A stretch of 64,000 nt of DNA from Bacteroidales bacterium (GTDB taxonomy: Bacteria; Bacteroidota; Bacteroidia; Bacteroidales; P3). The translations under genes and the position numbers were made by a program. Each line of letters starts with the position of its first letter. The first letter of the stretch is position 1. Shown piece by piece: positions 46,067 to 55,195 of this stretch. Below the pieces are notes generated by a model. That model had not been told where the DNA came from, searched no databases, and saw nothing but the letters and a program-made list of their open reading frames with translations. The stretch lies in assembly GCA_017449525.1 (NCBI GenBank), contig JAFTFL010000018.1, forward strand, positions 62,001 to 126,000. The letters are read 5' to 3'.

Positions 46067-46807
46067 CACATTTCGATAGCAGGCAATATCGGCTCGGGCA
46101 AAACGACCTTGACCAAACTGCTGGCCAAGCACTACGGCTACAAGCCTATGTATGAGGAGATGGAGAACAACCCCTACATAGCCAGCTACTATGAGGACAT
46201 GCGCCGATGGAGTTTCAACCTGCAGATATATTTCCTATACTCACGCATCAAGCAGCTCACCGAGATACAGCGCTCGGGCGTAGACATAGTACAGGACCGC
46301 ACCCTCTACGAGGATGCCTATATCTTTGCGCCTACGCTCCATGAGATGAATCTCCTCAACACGCGAGACTTCGAGACCTACCGTGCGCTCTTTGACTTGC
46401 TGCTCTCCTTCGTTAATCCACCCGACCTGCTCATCTACCTCAGGGGCGAAGTTCCCTCACTGATACGGCAGATACAGAAGCGCGGCCGGACCTACGAAAG
46501 CTCTATCCGTTTGGACTACCTCACTGGGCTAAACAACCGCTACGAGGAGTGGATAGCCCACTACGACCGCAGCAAACTGCTCATCATAGACATCGACGAC
46601 TTGAACTTTGCCGACAATCCCGACGACCTCGGCACTGTCATCAACATGATTGATGCCGAATACAACGGACTCTTCCAGCAACCGGAACAAGAGGAGATGC
46701 TCTTCGGGAAACCCCTCTCTAAACTGATAGAGAAGGAGGAAGACATTGAGCCATTTGACCTCGAAGACGACGCCGACAAGACCGAACAAGAAGAGCCGGA
46801 AGCATGA
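46064..46807 (+). CDS. Deoxynucleoside kinase (dAK/dGK type)
   Basis: A 247-residue kinase of the deoxynucleoside kinase family. The P-loop is GNIGSGKTT (7-15), followed by MYEEMENNPYIASYYEDMRRW (substrate-binding Glu and Trp region), QDRTLYEDAYIFA (the DR-S/T catalytic motif) and a lid loop RIQKRGRTYESSIR-like block. It phosphorylates deoxyadenosine/deoxyguanosine or deoxycytidine in the salvage pathway; specificity cannot be read. The acidic C-terminal tail is poorly conserved. It overlaps kdsB by ATGA. Confidence 0.88.
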   Translation: MHISIAGNIGSGKTTLTKLLAKHYGYKPMYEEMENNPYIASYYEDMRRWSFNLQIYFLYSRIKQLTEIQRSGVDIVQDRTLYEDAYIFAPTLHEMNLLNTRDFETYRALFDLLLSFVNPPDLLIYLRGEVPSLIRQIQKRGRTYESSIRLDYLTGLNNRYEEWIAHYDRSKLLIIDIDDLNFADNPDDLGTVINMIDAEYNGLFQQPEQEEMLFGKPLSKLIEKEEDIEPFDLEDDADKTEQEEPEA

Positions 46808-47556
46808 GAGTCCTTGCCATCATACCAGCACGCTACGCATCTACACGCTTCCCAGGCAAGCCCCTGCTACCCATCGGCGGCAGGCCTATGGTGCAGCATG
46901 TCTACGACCGACTGACGGCTATGCCAGCCATCAGCACCACCATAGTGGCCACCGAAGACCAGCGCATCGTGGAGGCAGTGGAGCAATTCGGCGGACGCGT
47001 GATGCTCACGGCGCAGACCCATCGCAGCGGCACCGACCGCTGCGGAGAAGTGCTCCGCAAGCTGGATGCTCAAGGAGACAGCTACGACCTGGTGCTCAAC
47101 GTGCAGGGCGATGAGCCTTTCGTCGACACCACTCAAATCGAGACCCTTGTGGCCGCCTTTGACGACCCTGCCACCCAAATAGCCACGCTGCGCAAACGCA
47201 TAGACAATCTGGAACTACTCGGCTCGCCCAATGCCGTGAAGGTGGTTACCGACCTCAACGGCAACGCCCTCTACTTCAGCCGACACGCCATACCCTACTG
47301 CCGCGATGTGCAGCCCGAAGCACTGCTCAACCACGCCGCCTACTACAAGCACATTGGCCTCTACGCCTTTCGCTCGGCCGTGCTGCGCCAGCTGGTTGAG
47401 CTGCAGCCCACCCCTCTGGAAAAGGCCGAGAACCTGGAGCAATTGCGCTGGATAGAGAACGGCTACACCATCAAAGTCGGGCTCACCGAGGTGGAAAACC
47501 TTTCGGTGGACACCCCCGACGATTACAAAAAACTGATTAAACACTGTGCACAATGA
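46804..47556 (+). CDS. kdsB: 3-deoxy-manno-octulosonate cytidylyltransferase
   Basis: A 250-residue nucleotidyltransferase: IIPARYASTRFPGKPL binds CTP, NVQGDEPFVD is the metal/CTP loop, YFSRHAIPYCRD and HIGLYAFR bind Kdo, and EQLRWIENGYTI is the family-specific end. It activates Kdo as CMP-Kdo for lipopolysaccharide inner core or lipid A. Translationally coupled on both sides by ATGA overlaps. Confidence 0.95.
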   Translation: MRVLAIIPARYASTRFPGKPLLPIGGRPMVQHVYDRLTAMPAISTTIVATEDQRIVEAVEQFGGRVMLTAQTHRSGTDRCGEVLRKLDAQGDSYDLVLNVQGDEPFVDTTQIETLVAAFDDPATQIATLRKRIDNLELLGSPNAVKVVTDLNGNALYFSRHAIPYCRDVQPEALLNHAAYYKHIGLYAFRSAVLRQLVELQPTPLEKAENLEQLRWIENGYTIKVGLTEVENLSVDTPDDYKKLIKHCAQ

Positions 47557-49532
47557 ATATAACCGACCACATAGTTACCTTTCTTAAACAAGGCCGCACG
47601 GTAGAAATAGCCAACGTCGGCACCCTCACCTCGCACTCTGTCAGCGCCCACTACGATGCCGACACAGCCACCTTCTACCCAACGCGCGACGTCGTAACCT
47701 TCACGACCGAGGTCGTCGGCAACAAGGACATCATAGCCTTCATTGCGGAGCAAGAATGCGTGGGCATGAGTACCGCCGAACAGATGTGGAAGAACTACAC
47801 CGACGCCCTCCTTGCAAAACTGGAGAGCCAGGCTTCGCACTCTTTCCCTGGACTGGGCAGCCTACAACGCACAGCCGGCACGTATGCCTTCAATGTGGAG
47901 CCGGGTGTGGGCATCGACACCGACATCTTGACCTCTTCTCCCCTTGCGGACATACACCTCTACACACCTGCCGCAGGCGAGGAAGACCCCTTCCTGCGCT
48001 TCGAGGCCGAATGGGTAGAACCTCAACCCACTACACCACAACCCATCCCCCCCGAACCTGAACCCCTCACTGTAGAGCAGCCCTCCACCGAACCCACCAC
48101 CGAGTTCGCGCCAAAACCGAACGTAGAAACGAAGATTGAAGAGGTTCCCCCTGCACCGCAGCCCACAACCGAGCCTGAACCAGAGCCAGTACCCGAGGTA
48201 GAGGCGGCAACAACGCCCAAGGTAACCCCCGAGGCCGATGCAGAAAGCGCCCCTTCGCAACCCGAGGAGGATGTGGTAGAACAGACTGCAACAGCCACCT
48301 CAGTGCCACAACCCGAACCCGAGGCAGAACCCAAAGTGGTTGGTCAACCCGCGGCCGAGGAGACTGCACCTGTGATTCCCGAACCGGCCAATATCGAAGA
48401 GCCACAACCTGAAGAGCCATCCGAGTCGGCCTCTGAAGCCCTGCATGAACTACAGGCCATGGAGAATTTGGGAGCAGAAAGTGGTTCTGAACAGACTGCA
48501 CCCACCAAGCGCAAGAAGCACACCTGGCTGTGGATTATCCTGCTGCTTCTGCTGCTACTGATAGGGGCTGCCGCTTTCTACTACTTCAAGATTTACCGGC
48601 CAGCCAACACCCCGAGCGCCCCGACCGAGAAGCTCGACATAGAGCAAATGGTCTCCGACTCGCAAGGCACCGAACAGACCAGTACCCCCACCTACAGCAG
48701 CGGCATAGCCGACGACCGTTGGGAAGAAACTCCTGCCACAATGGACAACAACAGCAACGAAGTAGCACCACAAACCATAGAGCCTTCGGATCAGCCCACA
48801 CCTGTTGCCGCACCCGGACGCGACAACCGACTGGCGGCCGAGACTATGTACAGCTACACGAACATCTTCACCTTCAGTACAGACAACATAGAATTCAACG
48901 ACAGCGAGCTGACGGCCTACGCCGCCAACATCGCCAGCACACTGCAGCCCTACATAGCTTCTTACGCCAAGAGCAAACGCTACAGCAAAGCCACTGCCCT
49001 ACTGCAAGAAAAAGTAGCCGCCACCGCTGCTAACCAGTTGCGTGAGCGGTTGCGCAAGCGTCCAAACAGCGTGATGCAGATACTCACCTACAAGGACTAC
49101 GTGCGCCAATACTGCGCTGATGACATCAAGCAACGCAAAGCAGCTCAACAGATGGCTGCTGTACAGGCCGAACTAATGGATGCTGCCACTTTGGACCAGA
49201 TGCTGGACGAAGTGCTACGCAACCACGAGGTGGAAGCCGATGCCGTCAAAGCTGCAACACCCGTAGCAGCCAAGCCTGCAGCCACCCTTTCGCATGTGCA
49301 AAGCAGCTCCAAGCAAGGGTTTGACATCGTGGCAGGCTTCTACGTCAACAAAAGTACCGCCGACAAAATGGCCGCCTCCCTCAAGAAGAAAGGATGCGAT
49401 GCCTACATCATCGACAAGAACGGCCTTTACTATGTGAGCATGGGCAGTGCAGCCAGCCGCACCAAAGCCGAGGCTCTGTACAACCATATCAAAGAGTGGT
49501 ACAAGGGCGACATTGCAATCATGAAGTGGTAG
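47553..49532 (+). CDS. HU-CCDC81 and SPOR domain cell-division/envelope protein
   Basis: A 659-residue protein. Residues 1-60 and about 62-125 match the two small HU-CCDC81 bacterial domains (EIANVGTLTSHSV, SHSFPGLGSLQRTAGTYAF). A roughly 170-residue Pro/Glu/Thr-rich linker follows, then one transmembrane helix (about 326-347, WLWIILLLLLLLIGAAAF), an extracytoplasmic helical region and a C-terminal SPOR domain (about 588-659, FDIVAGFYVNKSTADKMA). SPOR domains bind denuded glycan strands at division sites, so the protein may link a cytoplasmic DNA- or filament-binding head to septal peptidoglycan; that link is inference. Confidence 0.82.
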   Translation: MNITDHIVTFLKQGRTVEIANVGTLTSHSVSAHYDADTATFYPTRDVVTFTTEVVGNKDIIAFIAEQECVGMSTAEQMWKNYTDALLAKLESQASHSFPGLGSLQRTAGTYAFNVEPGVGIDTDILTSSPLADIHLYTPAAGEEDPFLRFEAEWVEPQPTTPQPIPPEPEPLTVEQPSTEPTTEFAPKPNVETKIEEVPPAPQPTTEPEPEPVPEVEAATTPKVTPEADAESAPSQPEEDVVEQTATATSVPQPEPEAEPKVVGQPAAEETAPVIPEPANIEEPQPEEPSESASEALHELQAMENLGAESGSEQTAPTKRKKHTWLWIILLLLLLLIGAAAFYYFKIYRPANTPSAPTEKLDIEQMVSDSQGTEQTSTPTYSSGIADDRWEETPATMDNNSNEVAPQTIEPSDQPTPVAAPGRDNRLAAETMYSYTNIFTFSTDNIEFNDSELTAYAANIASTLQPYIASYAKSKRYSKATALLQEKVAATAANQLRERLRKRPNSVMQILTYKDYVRQYCADDIKQRKAAQQMAAVQAELMDAATLDQMLDEVLRNHEVEADAVKAATPVAAKPAATLSHVQSSSKQGFDIVAGFYVNKSTADKMAASLKKKGCDAYIIDKNGLYYVSMGSAASRTKAEALYNHIKEWYKGDIAIMKW

Positions 49533-49560
49533 CCCTTCACCCCTAAACGCCAACGACTAC

Positions 49561-50220
49561 ATGGGAAAACATAAACTGGCACGCTTTGCCGAGAACCTCA
49601 CCTTTCCAAACCTGCTGCAAGTGGGCTACGAGCAACTGCAGCAAGAAGGATTTCAATGGCGCGGACGTTGGGCCGAATACTTCGGCAATAACCACCCCAT
49701 AGTGCTCGAACTGGGATGCGGCAAAGGCGACTACACGATAGCCCTGTCGAAAGAGAACCCCGGATGCAACTACATCGGGGTGGACATCAAGGGGGCTCGC
49801 CTGTGGCGAGGAGCCAAGACCGCACACGAAGAGCAGTTGCACAACGTGGCTTTCATCCGCACTAAAATAGAGCTCATCACCTCCTTCTTTGCAGAAGAAG
49901 AGGTATCGGAATTGTGGATTACCTTCCCCGACCCACAGCCCAAGAAGCCAAACAAAAGGCTTACCTCCGAGCGGTTCCTCAGCCTCTACCGCCACATCCT
50001 GAAGCCTGAGAGTGCCATCCATTTGAAAACCGACTCGCAAGAGTTGTTTGAATACACCCTCGGCGAAGTCATACCACAGGGAGGCCACAGCGTCGACTTT
50101 GCCACAGCCGACCTCTATGCTTCGGGCTACGGAGGTGATGCCACCGCAGTGCAGACCTTCTATGAGCGCATGTTCCTTGCCGAAGGTAAGCCCATCACCT
50201 ACATCAAATTCTTCATGTAG
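49561..50220 (+). CDS. trmB: tRNA (guanine-N7-)-methyltransferase
   Basis: A 219-residue SAM-dependent methyltransferase. VLELGCGKGDYTIAL is the SAM-binding motif I, NYIGVDIKGARLWRGAKTA motif II, and WITFPDPQPKKPNKRLT the family-specific catalytic block. It methylates G46 in the tRNA variable loop. Length normal. It starts 28 bp after the SPOR gene. Confidence 0.94.
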   Translation: MGKHKLARFAENLTFPNLLQVGYEQLQQEGFQWRGRWAEYFGNNHPIVLELGCGKGDYTIALSKENPGCNYIGVDIKGARLWRGAKTAHEEQLHNVAFIRTKIELITSFFAEEEVSELWITFPDPQPKKPNKRLTSERFLSLYRHILKPESAIHLKTDSQELFEYTLGEVIPQGGHSVDFATADLYASGYGGDATAVQTFYERMFLAEGKPITYIKFFM

Positions 50221-50287
50221 TTCAGCGAGCCTTTTCATATAGCACAACAAGCGCGTCAATATCGCAAGCTGTTTTGCATGCCATCGC

Positions 50288-50310
50288 ACACCTATAATAT
50301 ATAAGGTATA
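50288..50310 (+). promoter_or_regulatory. AT-rich ACACCTATAATATATAAGGTATA leader motif upstream of yebC
   Basis: A palindromic ACCT...AGGT motif 30 nt before the start codon, the best full-length match to the copy upstream of the M16 gene. No TAnnTTTG box was found nearby, so the promoter of yebC is unclear. Confidence 0.45.
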
Positions 50311-50340
50311 CATATAAAGCAATAATAAAACACAAGTCTT

Positions 50341-51078
50341 ATGTCAGGACACAACAAATGGTCAAAGATTAAACGGGCGAAGGGAGCCGCCGACGCAAAG
50401 CGCTCCAAGCAGTATTCGAAGATTCTGAAAGAGGTAGCCGTTGCTGTTCGAGAGAGCGGTCCCGATCCAGACAGCAACCCACGCTTGCGCCTGTTGGTGC
50501 AGAATGCACGAGGCTGCAACATGCCCAAAGACACCTTGATGCGTGCAATCAACAAAGCAAGCGACAAGGATGCAGCGGTGATGCAGGAGATGACCTTCGA
50601 ATGCCATGCCAATCACGGCATAGCTCTGTTCATCGAGTGTTTGTCAGACAACAATATGCGCACCGTCGCCAACATCCGTTCCATTATGAATAAGAACGGC
50701 GGCACTATGGAGACCAACGGTTCGCTGAACTTCCTGTTTACACGCAAAGGTGTGTTTGTCATCCCTCGCAAGCCCGACATGGACGTCGAAGAACTGGAGA
50801 TGGCTCTCATCGACGGTGGGTTGGAAGAGATGGAGGTGGATGACGAATACATCACCCTCTATACAGCCTACGAGGACTTTGGCAGCATGGTGAAGATGCT
50901 TGAAGACATGAAAATCGAGTGCGAGAGTGCAGAACTGCAGCGCATTCCCAACACCACCCGCTCTATCGACGAAGACTCGATGCGCAAAGTGCTTAGAATA
51001 ATCAATCTCCTGGAGGACGACGACGACGTTACGAACGTATTCCATGACATGGAGATTCCTGACGATTTCGAAGAATAA
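50341..51078 (+). CDS. yebC: YebC/PmpR family protein (TACO1-like)
   Basis: A 245-residue protein with the typical YebC opening MSGHNKWSKIKRAKGAADAK, a central NKNGGTMETNGSLNFLF region and the acidic third domain (MEVDDEYITLYTAYEDFG). YebC proteins have been described as transcription regulators and more recently as translation factors that ease ribosome stalling at proline stretches. Length normal. A hairpin terminator follows. Confidence 0.95.
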   Translation: MSGHNKWSKIKRAKGAADAKRSKQYSKILKEVAVAVRESGPDPDSNPRLRLLVQNARGCNMPKDTLMRAINKASDKDAAVMQEMTFECHANHGIALFIECLSDNNMRTVANIRSIMNKNGGTMETNGSLNFLFTRKGVFVIPRKPDMDVEELEMALIDGGLEEMEVDDEYITLYTAYEDFGSMVKMLEDMKIECESAELQRIPNTTRSIDEDSMRKVLRIINLLEDDDDVTNVFHDMEIPDDFEE

Positions 51079-51104
51079 GTACAACACCGTCATTACCCAC
51101 AGTC

Positions 51105-51137
51105 AAGGCATGGGACACTGCGTTCCATGCCTTTTCA
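51105..51137 (+). terminator. Hairpin terminator after yebC
   Basis: AAGGCATGG (51105-51113) pairs with CCATGCCTT (51125-51133), followed by TTC. The T-run is short, so moderate confidence. Confidence 0.6.
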
Positions 51138-51173
51138 TGCGCATCATCCACGATGTAGTTTTCCGACCACCAC

Positions 51174-51932
51174 ATGAAACTATACTTGGTTCCAACACCC
51201 GTAGGCAACCTTGCCGACATCACCCTACGCGCTCTTGATACACTGAGAGAGGTTGACCTCATACTGGCCGAGGACACACGCACCACCGCCGTGCTGCTGC
51301 GTCACTACGACATCACCACCCCCCTACAAAGCTACCACATATTCAACGAGCACCAGATTGTGGAGCGCATTGTGGAGCGAATGCAAGGGGGCACCAGTGT
51401 AGCCGTGGTGACCGATGCTGGGACGCCAGGCATAAGCGACCCGGGATTTCTGTTGGTTCGCCAGGCCGTACGGGCTGGTATCGAGGTGGAATGCTTACCA
51501 GGTGCCACAGCCGTCATCCCAGCAACCGTCATGTCAGGCCTTCCATGCGACCGCTTTGTGTTTGAAGGCTTTCTGCCTCACAAGAAAGGTCGTAGGACAC
51601 GGCTACTGATGCTGGCGAGAGAAACTCGCACCATCGTGCTGTATGAAAGTCCGCATCGCTTGCAACGGTTGCTGACAGAGCTGGTTGAATACATGGGTGC
51701 CGAACGCGAAGTGGCTGTGTGCCGCGAAATCAGCAAGGTGCATGCCGAGACCGTTCGCGGAACCGCCCAAGAGGTGTGCGCCCACTATAGTCAGGGCGAA
51801 GTACGTGGTGAAATAGTGGTAGTCATAGCTGGTTGCGACTCTAATGAGCCTGAAGCCAACAACCCGTCAGACAACGCTCCATCGGCGAAACGCAGCAAAG
51901 CGCACCGAAACAAATACTCAGACGAGGAATAG
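51174..51932 (+). CDS. rsmI: 16S rRNA 2'-O-ribose C1402 methyltransferase
   Basis: A 252-residue SAM-dependent enzyme of the tetrapyrrole-methylase fold: MKLYLVPTPVGNLADITLRAL, ILAEDTRTTAVLL, VVTDAGTPGISDPGFLLV and SGLPCDRFVFEGFLPHKKGRR. It methylates the ribose of C1402 in 16S rRNA, which tunes start-codon selection. The C-terminal 25 residues are a low-complexity Asn/Ser/Lys tail. A GCCGTACGGG within its coding sequence (51475) is most likely chance. Confidence 0.94.
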   Translation: MKLYLVPTPVGNLADITLRALDTLREVDLILAEDTRTTAVLLRHYDITTPLQSYHIFNEHQIVERIVERMQGGTSVAVVTDAGTPGISDPGFLLVRQAVRAGIEVECLPGATAVIPATVMSGLPCDRFVFEGFLPHKKGRRTRLLMLARETRTIVLYESPHRLQRLLTELVEYMGAEREVAVCREISKVHAETVRGTAQEVCAHYSQGEVRGEIVVVIAGCDSNEPEANNPSDNAPSAKRSKAHRNKYSDEE

Positions 51933-52034
51933 ACAATCAGATTTTCCAGTCCGCAATCCTCTCTTAACGTACAAACAAGCTCACACAACTCGCCCAACAT
52001 TCCCTCATTCTCCCTACTCATTTCCCTCCACATC

Positions 52035-52535
52035 ATGACAATACAGGTTTACCTTTTCCGCATCACGTGTGCCGTAGTACTTGGCATCCTCATCGGGCTG
52101 GAGCGGCAAATACGCCAGCGCAACGCAGGCCTTGTAACCAACACCCTCGTAGCAATTGGGGCTTGCACCTTCATCCTGACCAGCGAAACCCTTATTGCCA
52201 ACGCCGTGGCCTCTGGGGGGCAAGTCAATAACGACAACTTGCGCGTGCTCTCACAAATAGTAACGGGCATCGGCTTCCTCGGTGCTGGTGTCATCCTGAA
52301 GAACGGCTTCTCCATCCACGGCCTCAATTCGGCCGCCACGCTGTGGTGCTCTGCAGCGGTGGGCAGCCTATGCGGCTATGGTCTGTGGCGCGAGGCTCTG
52401 ATATCGGTAGTTGCAATCCTCTTTGTCAATTGGATCTTGAAGTATGTAGAACAACGTATTGAGGCGCGTTTTGCACACACTTCGCCCCACTCTAAAGACG
52501 ACAAGCCTGCCCCCTCCAATACTGCCGAGCAGTAG
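52035..52535 (+). CDS. MgtC/SapB family membrane protein
   Basis: A 166-residue membrane protein: about four transmembrane helices with the family motifs GILIGLERQIRQRNAGLVTN and GIGFLGAGVILKNG, then GLNSAATLWCSAAVGSLCGYG. MgtC proteins are tied to growth at low Mg2+ and to control of ATP synthase in pathogens; this short form lacks the C-terminal ACT-like domain. The start at 52035 gives MTIQVYLFRITCAV. Confidence 0.9.
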   Translation: MTIQVYLFRITCAVVLGILIGLERQIRQRNAGLVTNTLVAIGACTFILTSETLIANAVASGGQVNNDNLRVLSQIVTGIGFLGAGVILKNGFSIHGLNSAATLWCSAAVGSLCGYGLWREALISVVAILFVNWILKYVEQRIEARFAHTSPHSKDDKPAPSNTAEQ

Positions 52536-52684
52536 CATCAACGCTCTTTCACCCCATCCAGCACAACACTGGTACTGACATTGTGGCAGCCATTCGCTTG
52601 TATGGCACTGCTTTTGCATCGTTTACATTCATCCAGCAGCACCTTGATGCCGCTGGCCTACACAAAGCAATAAAAAACACAAAA

Positions 52685-52700
52685 ACACATACCTATTATG
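52685..52700 (+). promoter_or_regulatory. ACATACCTATT motif touching the htpG start codon
   Basis: ACACATACCTATT runs into the ATG at 52698. A poor -7-like TGCTTTTG lies at 52609-52616. Confidence 0.35.
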
Positions 52701-54608
52701 AAAGGCAACATCAATGTCCAAACCGAGGACATATTCCCCGTCATCAAGAAGTTCCTCTACTCCGACCACGAGATATTCCTGCGTGAGCTTGTGAGCAACG
52801 CCATGGATGCCACCCAAAAGTTGCGCACCCTGGCCAGTATGGGACAGTTCACCGGCGAGTTGGGCGACCTCACCATCGAAGTGAAGCCCGAGGGCAAAAA
52901 GCTTTCGATTACCGACCACGGCATCGGCATGACCGCCGACGAAATAGAACGCTACATCAACCAAATCGCTTTTTCCGGAGCCAAGGACTTCCTCGACAAA
53001 TACAAAGATGTGCAGGAACAACTCATCGGCCACTTCGGACTGGGCTTCTACTCGGCCTTCATGGTCGCCGACAAGGTTGAAATCGACACCAAGTCCTACA
53101 CCGATGCACCTGCCATGCACTGGGAGTGCACTGGCAGCACCGAATTCACAATGAAAGAGGGCAAGCGCAAGGAGCGCGGCACCACTATCACACTGCATCT
53201 GAGCAAGGACTGCGAGGAATTTGGCGAAGAACGCCGTGTACTGCAACTACTTGAAAAGTACTGCCGCTTCATGCCCACCCCAATACATTGCGGCACCGAG
53301 TCCTACTGGGAAGACAGCGAAACCGAGAAGGATAAAGACGGCAACCCAAAACGAGTAGAGAAGAAGCGCGACCGCATCGTCAACAACACCGAACCAGCCT
53401 GGAAGAAAAAGCCTACAGAACTCACTGACGAAGACTACAAGAAATTCTACCACGAGCTCTACCCGATGAACTTCGAAGAACCACTCTTCCACATACATCT
53501 CAATGTAGACTACCCTTTCAACTTGACTGGCATACTATATTTCCCACGGGTGAAACGCACCATCGACCCGAATCGAAACAAGATTCAGCTCTACTGCAAC
53601 CAAGTTTTCGTTACGGATTCGGTCGAAGGTGTCGTGCCAGAATACATGATGTTGCTCCACGGTGTGCTTGACAGCCCCGACATTCCGCTCAACGTCAGTC
53701 GTTCCTACCTGCAAAGCGACCAGAACGTAAAGAAGATTTCCGCTCACATCAGTAAGAAGGTTGCCGATAAACTGGAGGAGATGTACAAGCAGAGCAAGGA
53801 GGCTCGTCAAGAGGACAGCACCACACAGCCTGAATTCGAGAAAGTGTGGGACGACATCAAGATATTCATTGAATATGGGATGTTGACCGATGAGAAGTTC
53901 TGCGAACGCGCTATGAAGTTCTACCTCTTCAAGACTACCGAAGGGAAGTACTACGACATCAACTCATATCAAGACCTAATAAAGCCGCTCCAAACCGACA
54001 AAGATAAGAAACTTGTCTTCCTCTACGCAACGGATAGCACCGAGCAACACGCCTACATAGCCAAAGCACGCCAAAAGGGCTACGACGTACTCCTAATGGA
54101 TAGTCCGCTCACGAGCCACTTCCTCGGCCTACTGGAACAAGGGCGTATCAACGACTGCCGTTTTGTCCGTGTGGACAGCGACGTAGTGGAGAAACTCATA
54201 CCTCACGACGACAACATCCCCTCCAAACTAAGTCAGGAGGAGCAAGACAATCTGAAACCCATCATTGAAGGCGAACTCGACAAGTCGCGCTTCACCGTGA
54301 TGATGGAAAGCTTGGACAGCGACGACCAGCCGATGACCGTTACACAGAACGAGTTCATGCGCCGTTATCGCGAGATGAGCCAGAACAGCGGAGGAGGCAT
54401 GGGCTTCTACGGCGAGCTGCCAGAGAGTTACAACCTCGTGGTCAACACCAACCACCCCCTCATCGGCCGTCTACTGCAGGAGACCGACGAGGCCAAGCAG
54501 AAACAACTGGTACGCCAACTAACCGACCTGGCACTGCTGAGCAACGGCCTACTAAAAGGCGAGGCACTGACCGAGTTTGTAAAGCGCAGCGTCAGCATCA
54601 TCGAATAA
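52698..54608 (+). CDS. htpG: Hsp90-family chaperone HtpG
   Basis: A 636-residue chaperone. The N-terminal GHKL ATPase has ELVSNAMDATQKLR, DHGIGMTADEI and GHFGLGFYSAFMVAD, the adenine and lid motifs. The middle domain (FYFPRVKR-like block ILYFPRVKRTIDPNR, VEGVVPEYMMLLHGVLDSPDIPLNVSRSYLQ with the catalytic Arg) is followed by the C-terminal dimerisation domain. It helps fold and remodel proteins in the cytoplasm under stress. The insert KDKDGNPKRVEKKRD in the linker region is charged. A very strong terminator follows. Confidence 0.96.
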   Translation: MKGNINVQTEDIFPVIKKFLYSDHEIFLRELVSNAMDATQKLRTLASMGQFTGELGDLTIEVKPEGKKLSITDHGIGMTADEIERYINQIAFSGAKDFLDKYKDVQEQLIGHFGLGFYSAFMVADKVEIDTKSYTDAPAMHWECTGSTEFTMKEGKRKERGTTITLHLSKDCEEFGEERRVLQLLEKYCRFMPTPIHCGTESYWEDSETEKDKDGNPKRVEKKRDRIVNNTEPAWKKKPTELTDEDYKKFYHELYPMNFEEPLFHIHLNVDYPFNLTGILYFPRVKRTIDPNRNKIQLYCNQVFVTDSVEGVVPEYMMLLHGVLDSPDIPLNVSRSYLQSDQNVKKISAHISKKVADKLEEMYKQSKEARQEDSTTQPEFEKVWDDIKIFIEYGMLTDEKFCERAMKFYLFKTTEGKYYDINSYQDLIKPLQTDKDKKLVFLYATDSTEQHAYIAKARQKGYDVLLMDSPLTSHFLGLLEQGRINDCRFVRVDSDVVEKLIPHDDNIPSKLSQEEQDNLKPIIEGELDKSRFTVMMESLDSDDQPMTVTQNEFMRRYREMSQNSGGGMGFYGELPESYNLVVNTNHPLIGRLLQETDEAKQKQLVRQLTDLALLSNGLLKGEALTEFVKRSVSIIE

Positions 54609-54670
54609 GAACATACGCAGTTGCGCTGATGTGAGCATAAACAACCGGCGTAACGCGATGCGTCTAAGCC

Positions 54671-54727
54671 AATCAGCGAGCGAAGACACGAATGAGCTGT
54701 ATCTTCGCTCGCTGATTCTATTTTACT
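54671..54727 (+). terminator. Strong hairpin terminator of htpG
   Basis: A perfect 16-bp inverted repeat (AATCAGCGAGCGAAGA at 54671-54686, complement 54702-54717) with a 15-nt loop, followed by CTATTTTACTT. Confidence 0.9.
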
Positions 54728-54785
54728 TACACACCTTCCCCATCACTTTCTACCACGCAGCACTGCAGTATTGCCCCAAAAGTCG

Positions 54786-55070
54786 TACCTTTGCATCCCA
54801 AGGCGGAGTTCGGCCTCATTCTATCCCCTCCACACCGATCCCCCAACCCCACCTCATCCTTTCCTTCCGCACCGTAGAGAACATTCCCTCACAACACTGC
54901 AACATTGCACCCTAATGCTGTACGACATCGAACCGTCATTTCCTGTAAATCCTTACTCATCCACCGCATGTGGACATTTATAGCCGTACGACATAGACCC
55001 CACTTCCGTACACTTTCGCCACCGCATCCGTACAACATTGCCTATTCCTCCGTACGCCCTACCACCCTAC
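54786..55070 (+). repeat. Intergenic element D: promoter, C-rich tract, GCCGTACGACAT-type repeats
   Basis: TACCTTTG at 54786-54793 is followed by CA, then 123 nt with only about 14 G residues by my count, then repeats GCTGTACGACAT (54917), GCCGTACGACAT (54983), TCCGTACA (55005), TCCGTACAACAT (55027) and TCCGTACGCC (55049). The copy at 54983 continues ATAGACCCC, nearly the same as after the first copy in element B. The promoter of the small T9SS protein lies downstream. Confidence 0.6.
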
Positions 55071-55164
55071 CATAGAGGCGCAAAGAGACATCTGTCCAAC
55101 TTATCAACAGCACATGTGAAACAAATAAAATAATTATTCTCTTGTCCAACCCGAGATATTGTCG

Positions 55165-55172
55165 TACTTTTG
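55165..55172 (+). promoter_or_regulatory. Promoter -7 box for the small T9SS protein
   Basis: TACTTTTG followed by CA, only 23 nt before the start codon, giving a very short leader. It separates this gene from element D. Confidence 0.65.
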
Positions 55173-55195
55173 CAAACGCAAGTCAGAAATAGCCT

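Noticed and set aside
51475..51484. GCCGTACGGG inside rsmI as a family member
   Set aside because: A single copy in well-conserved coding sequence with no promoter or C-rich tract.
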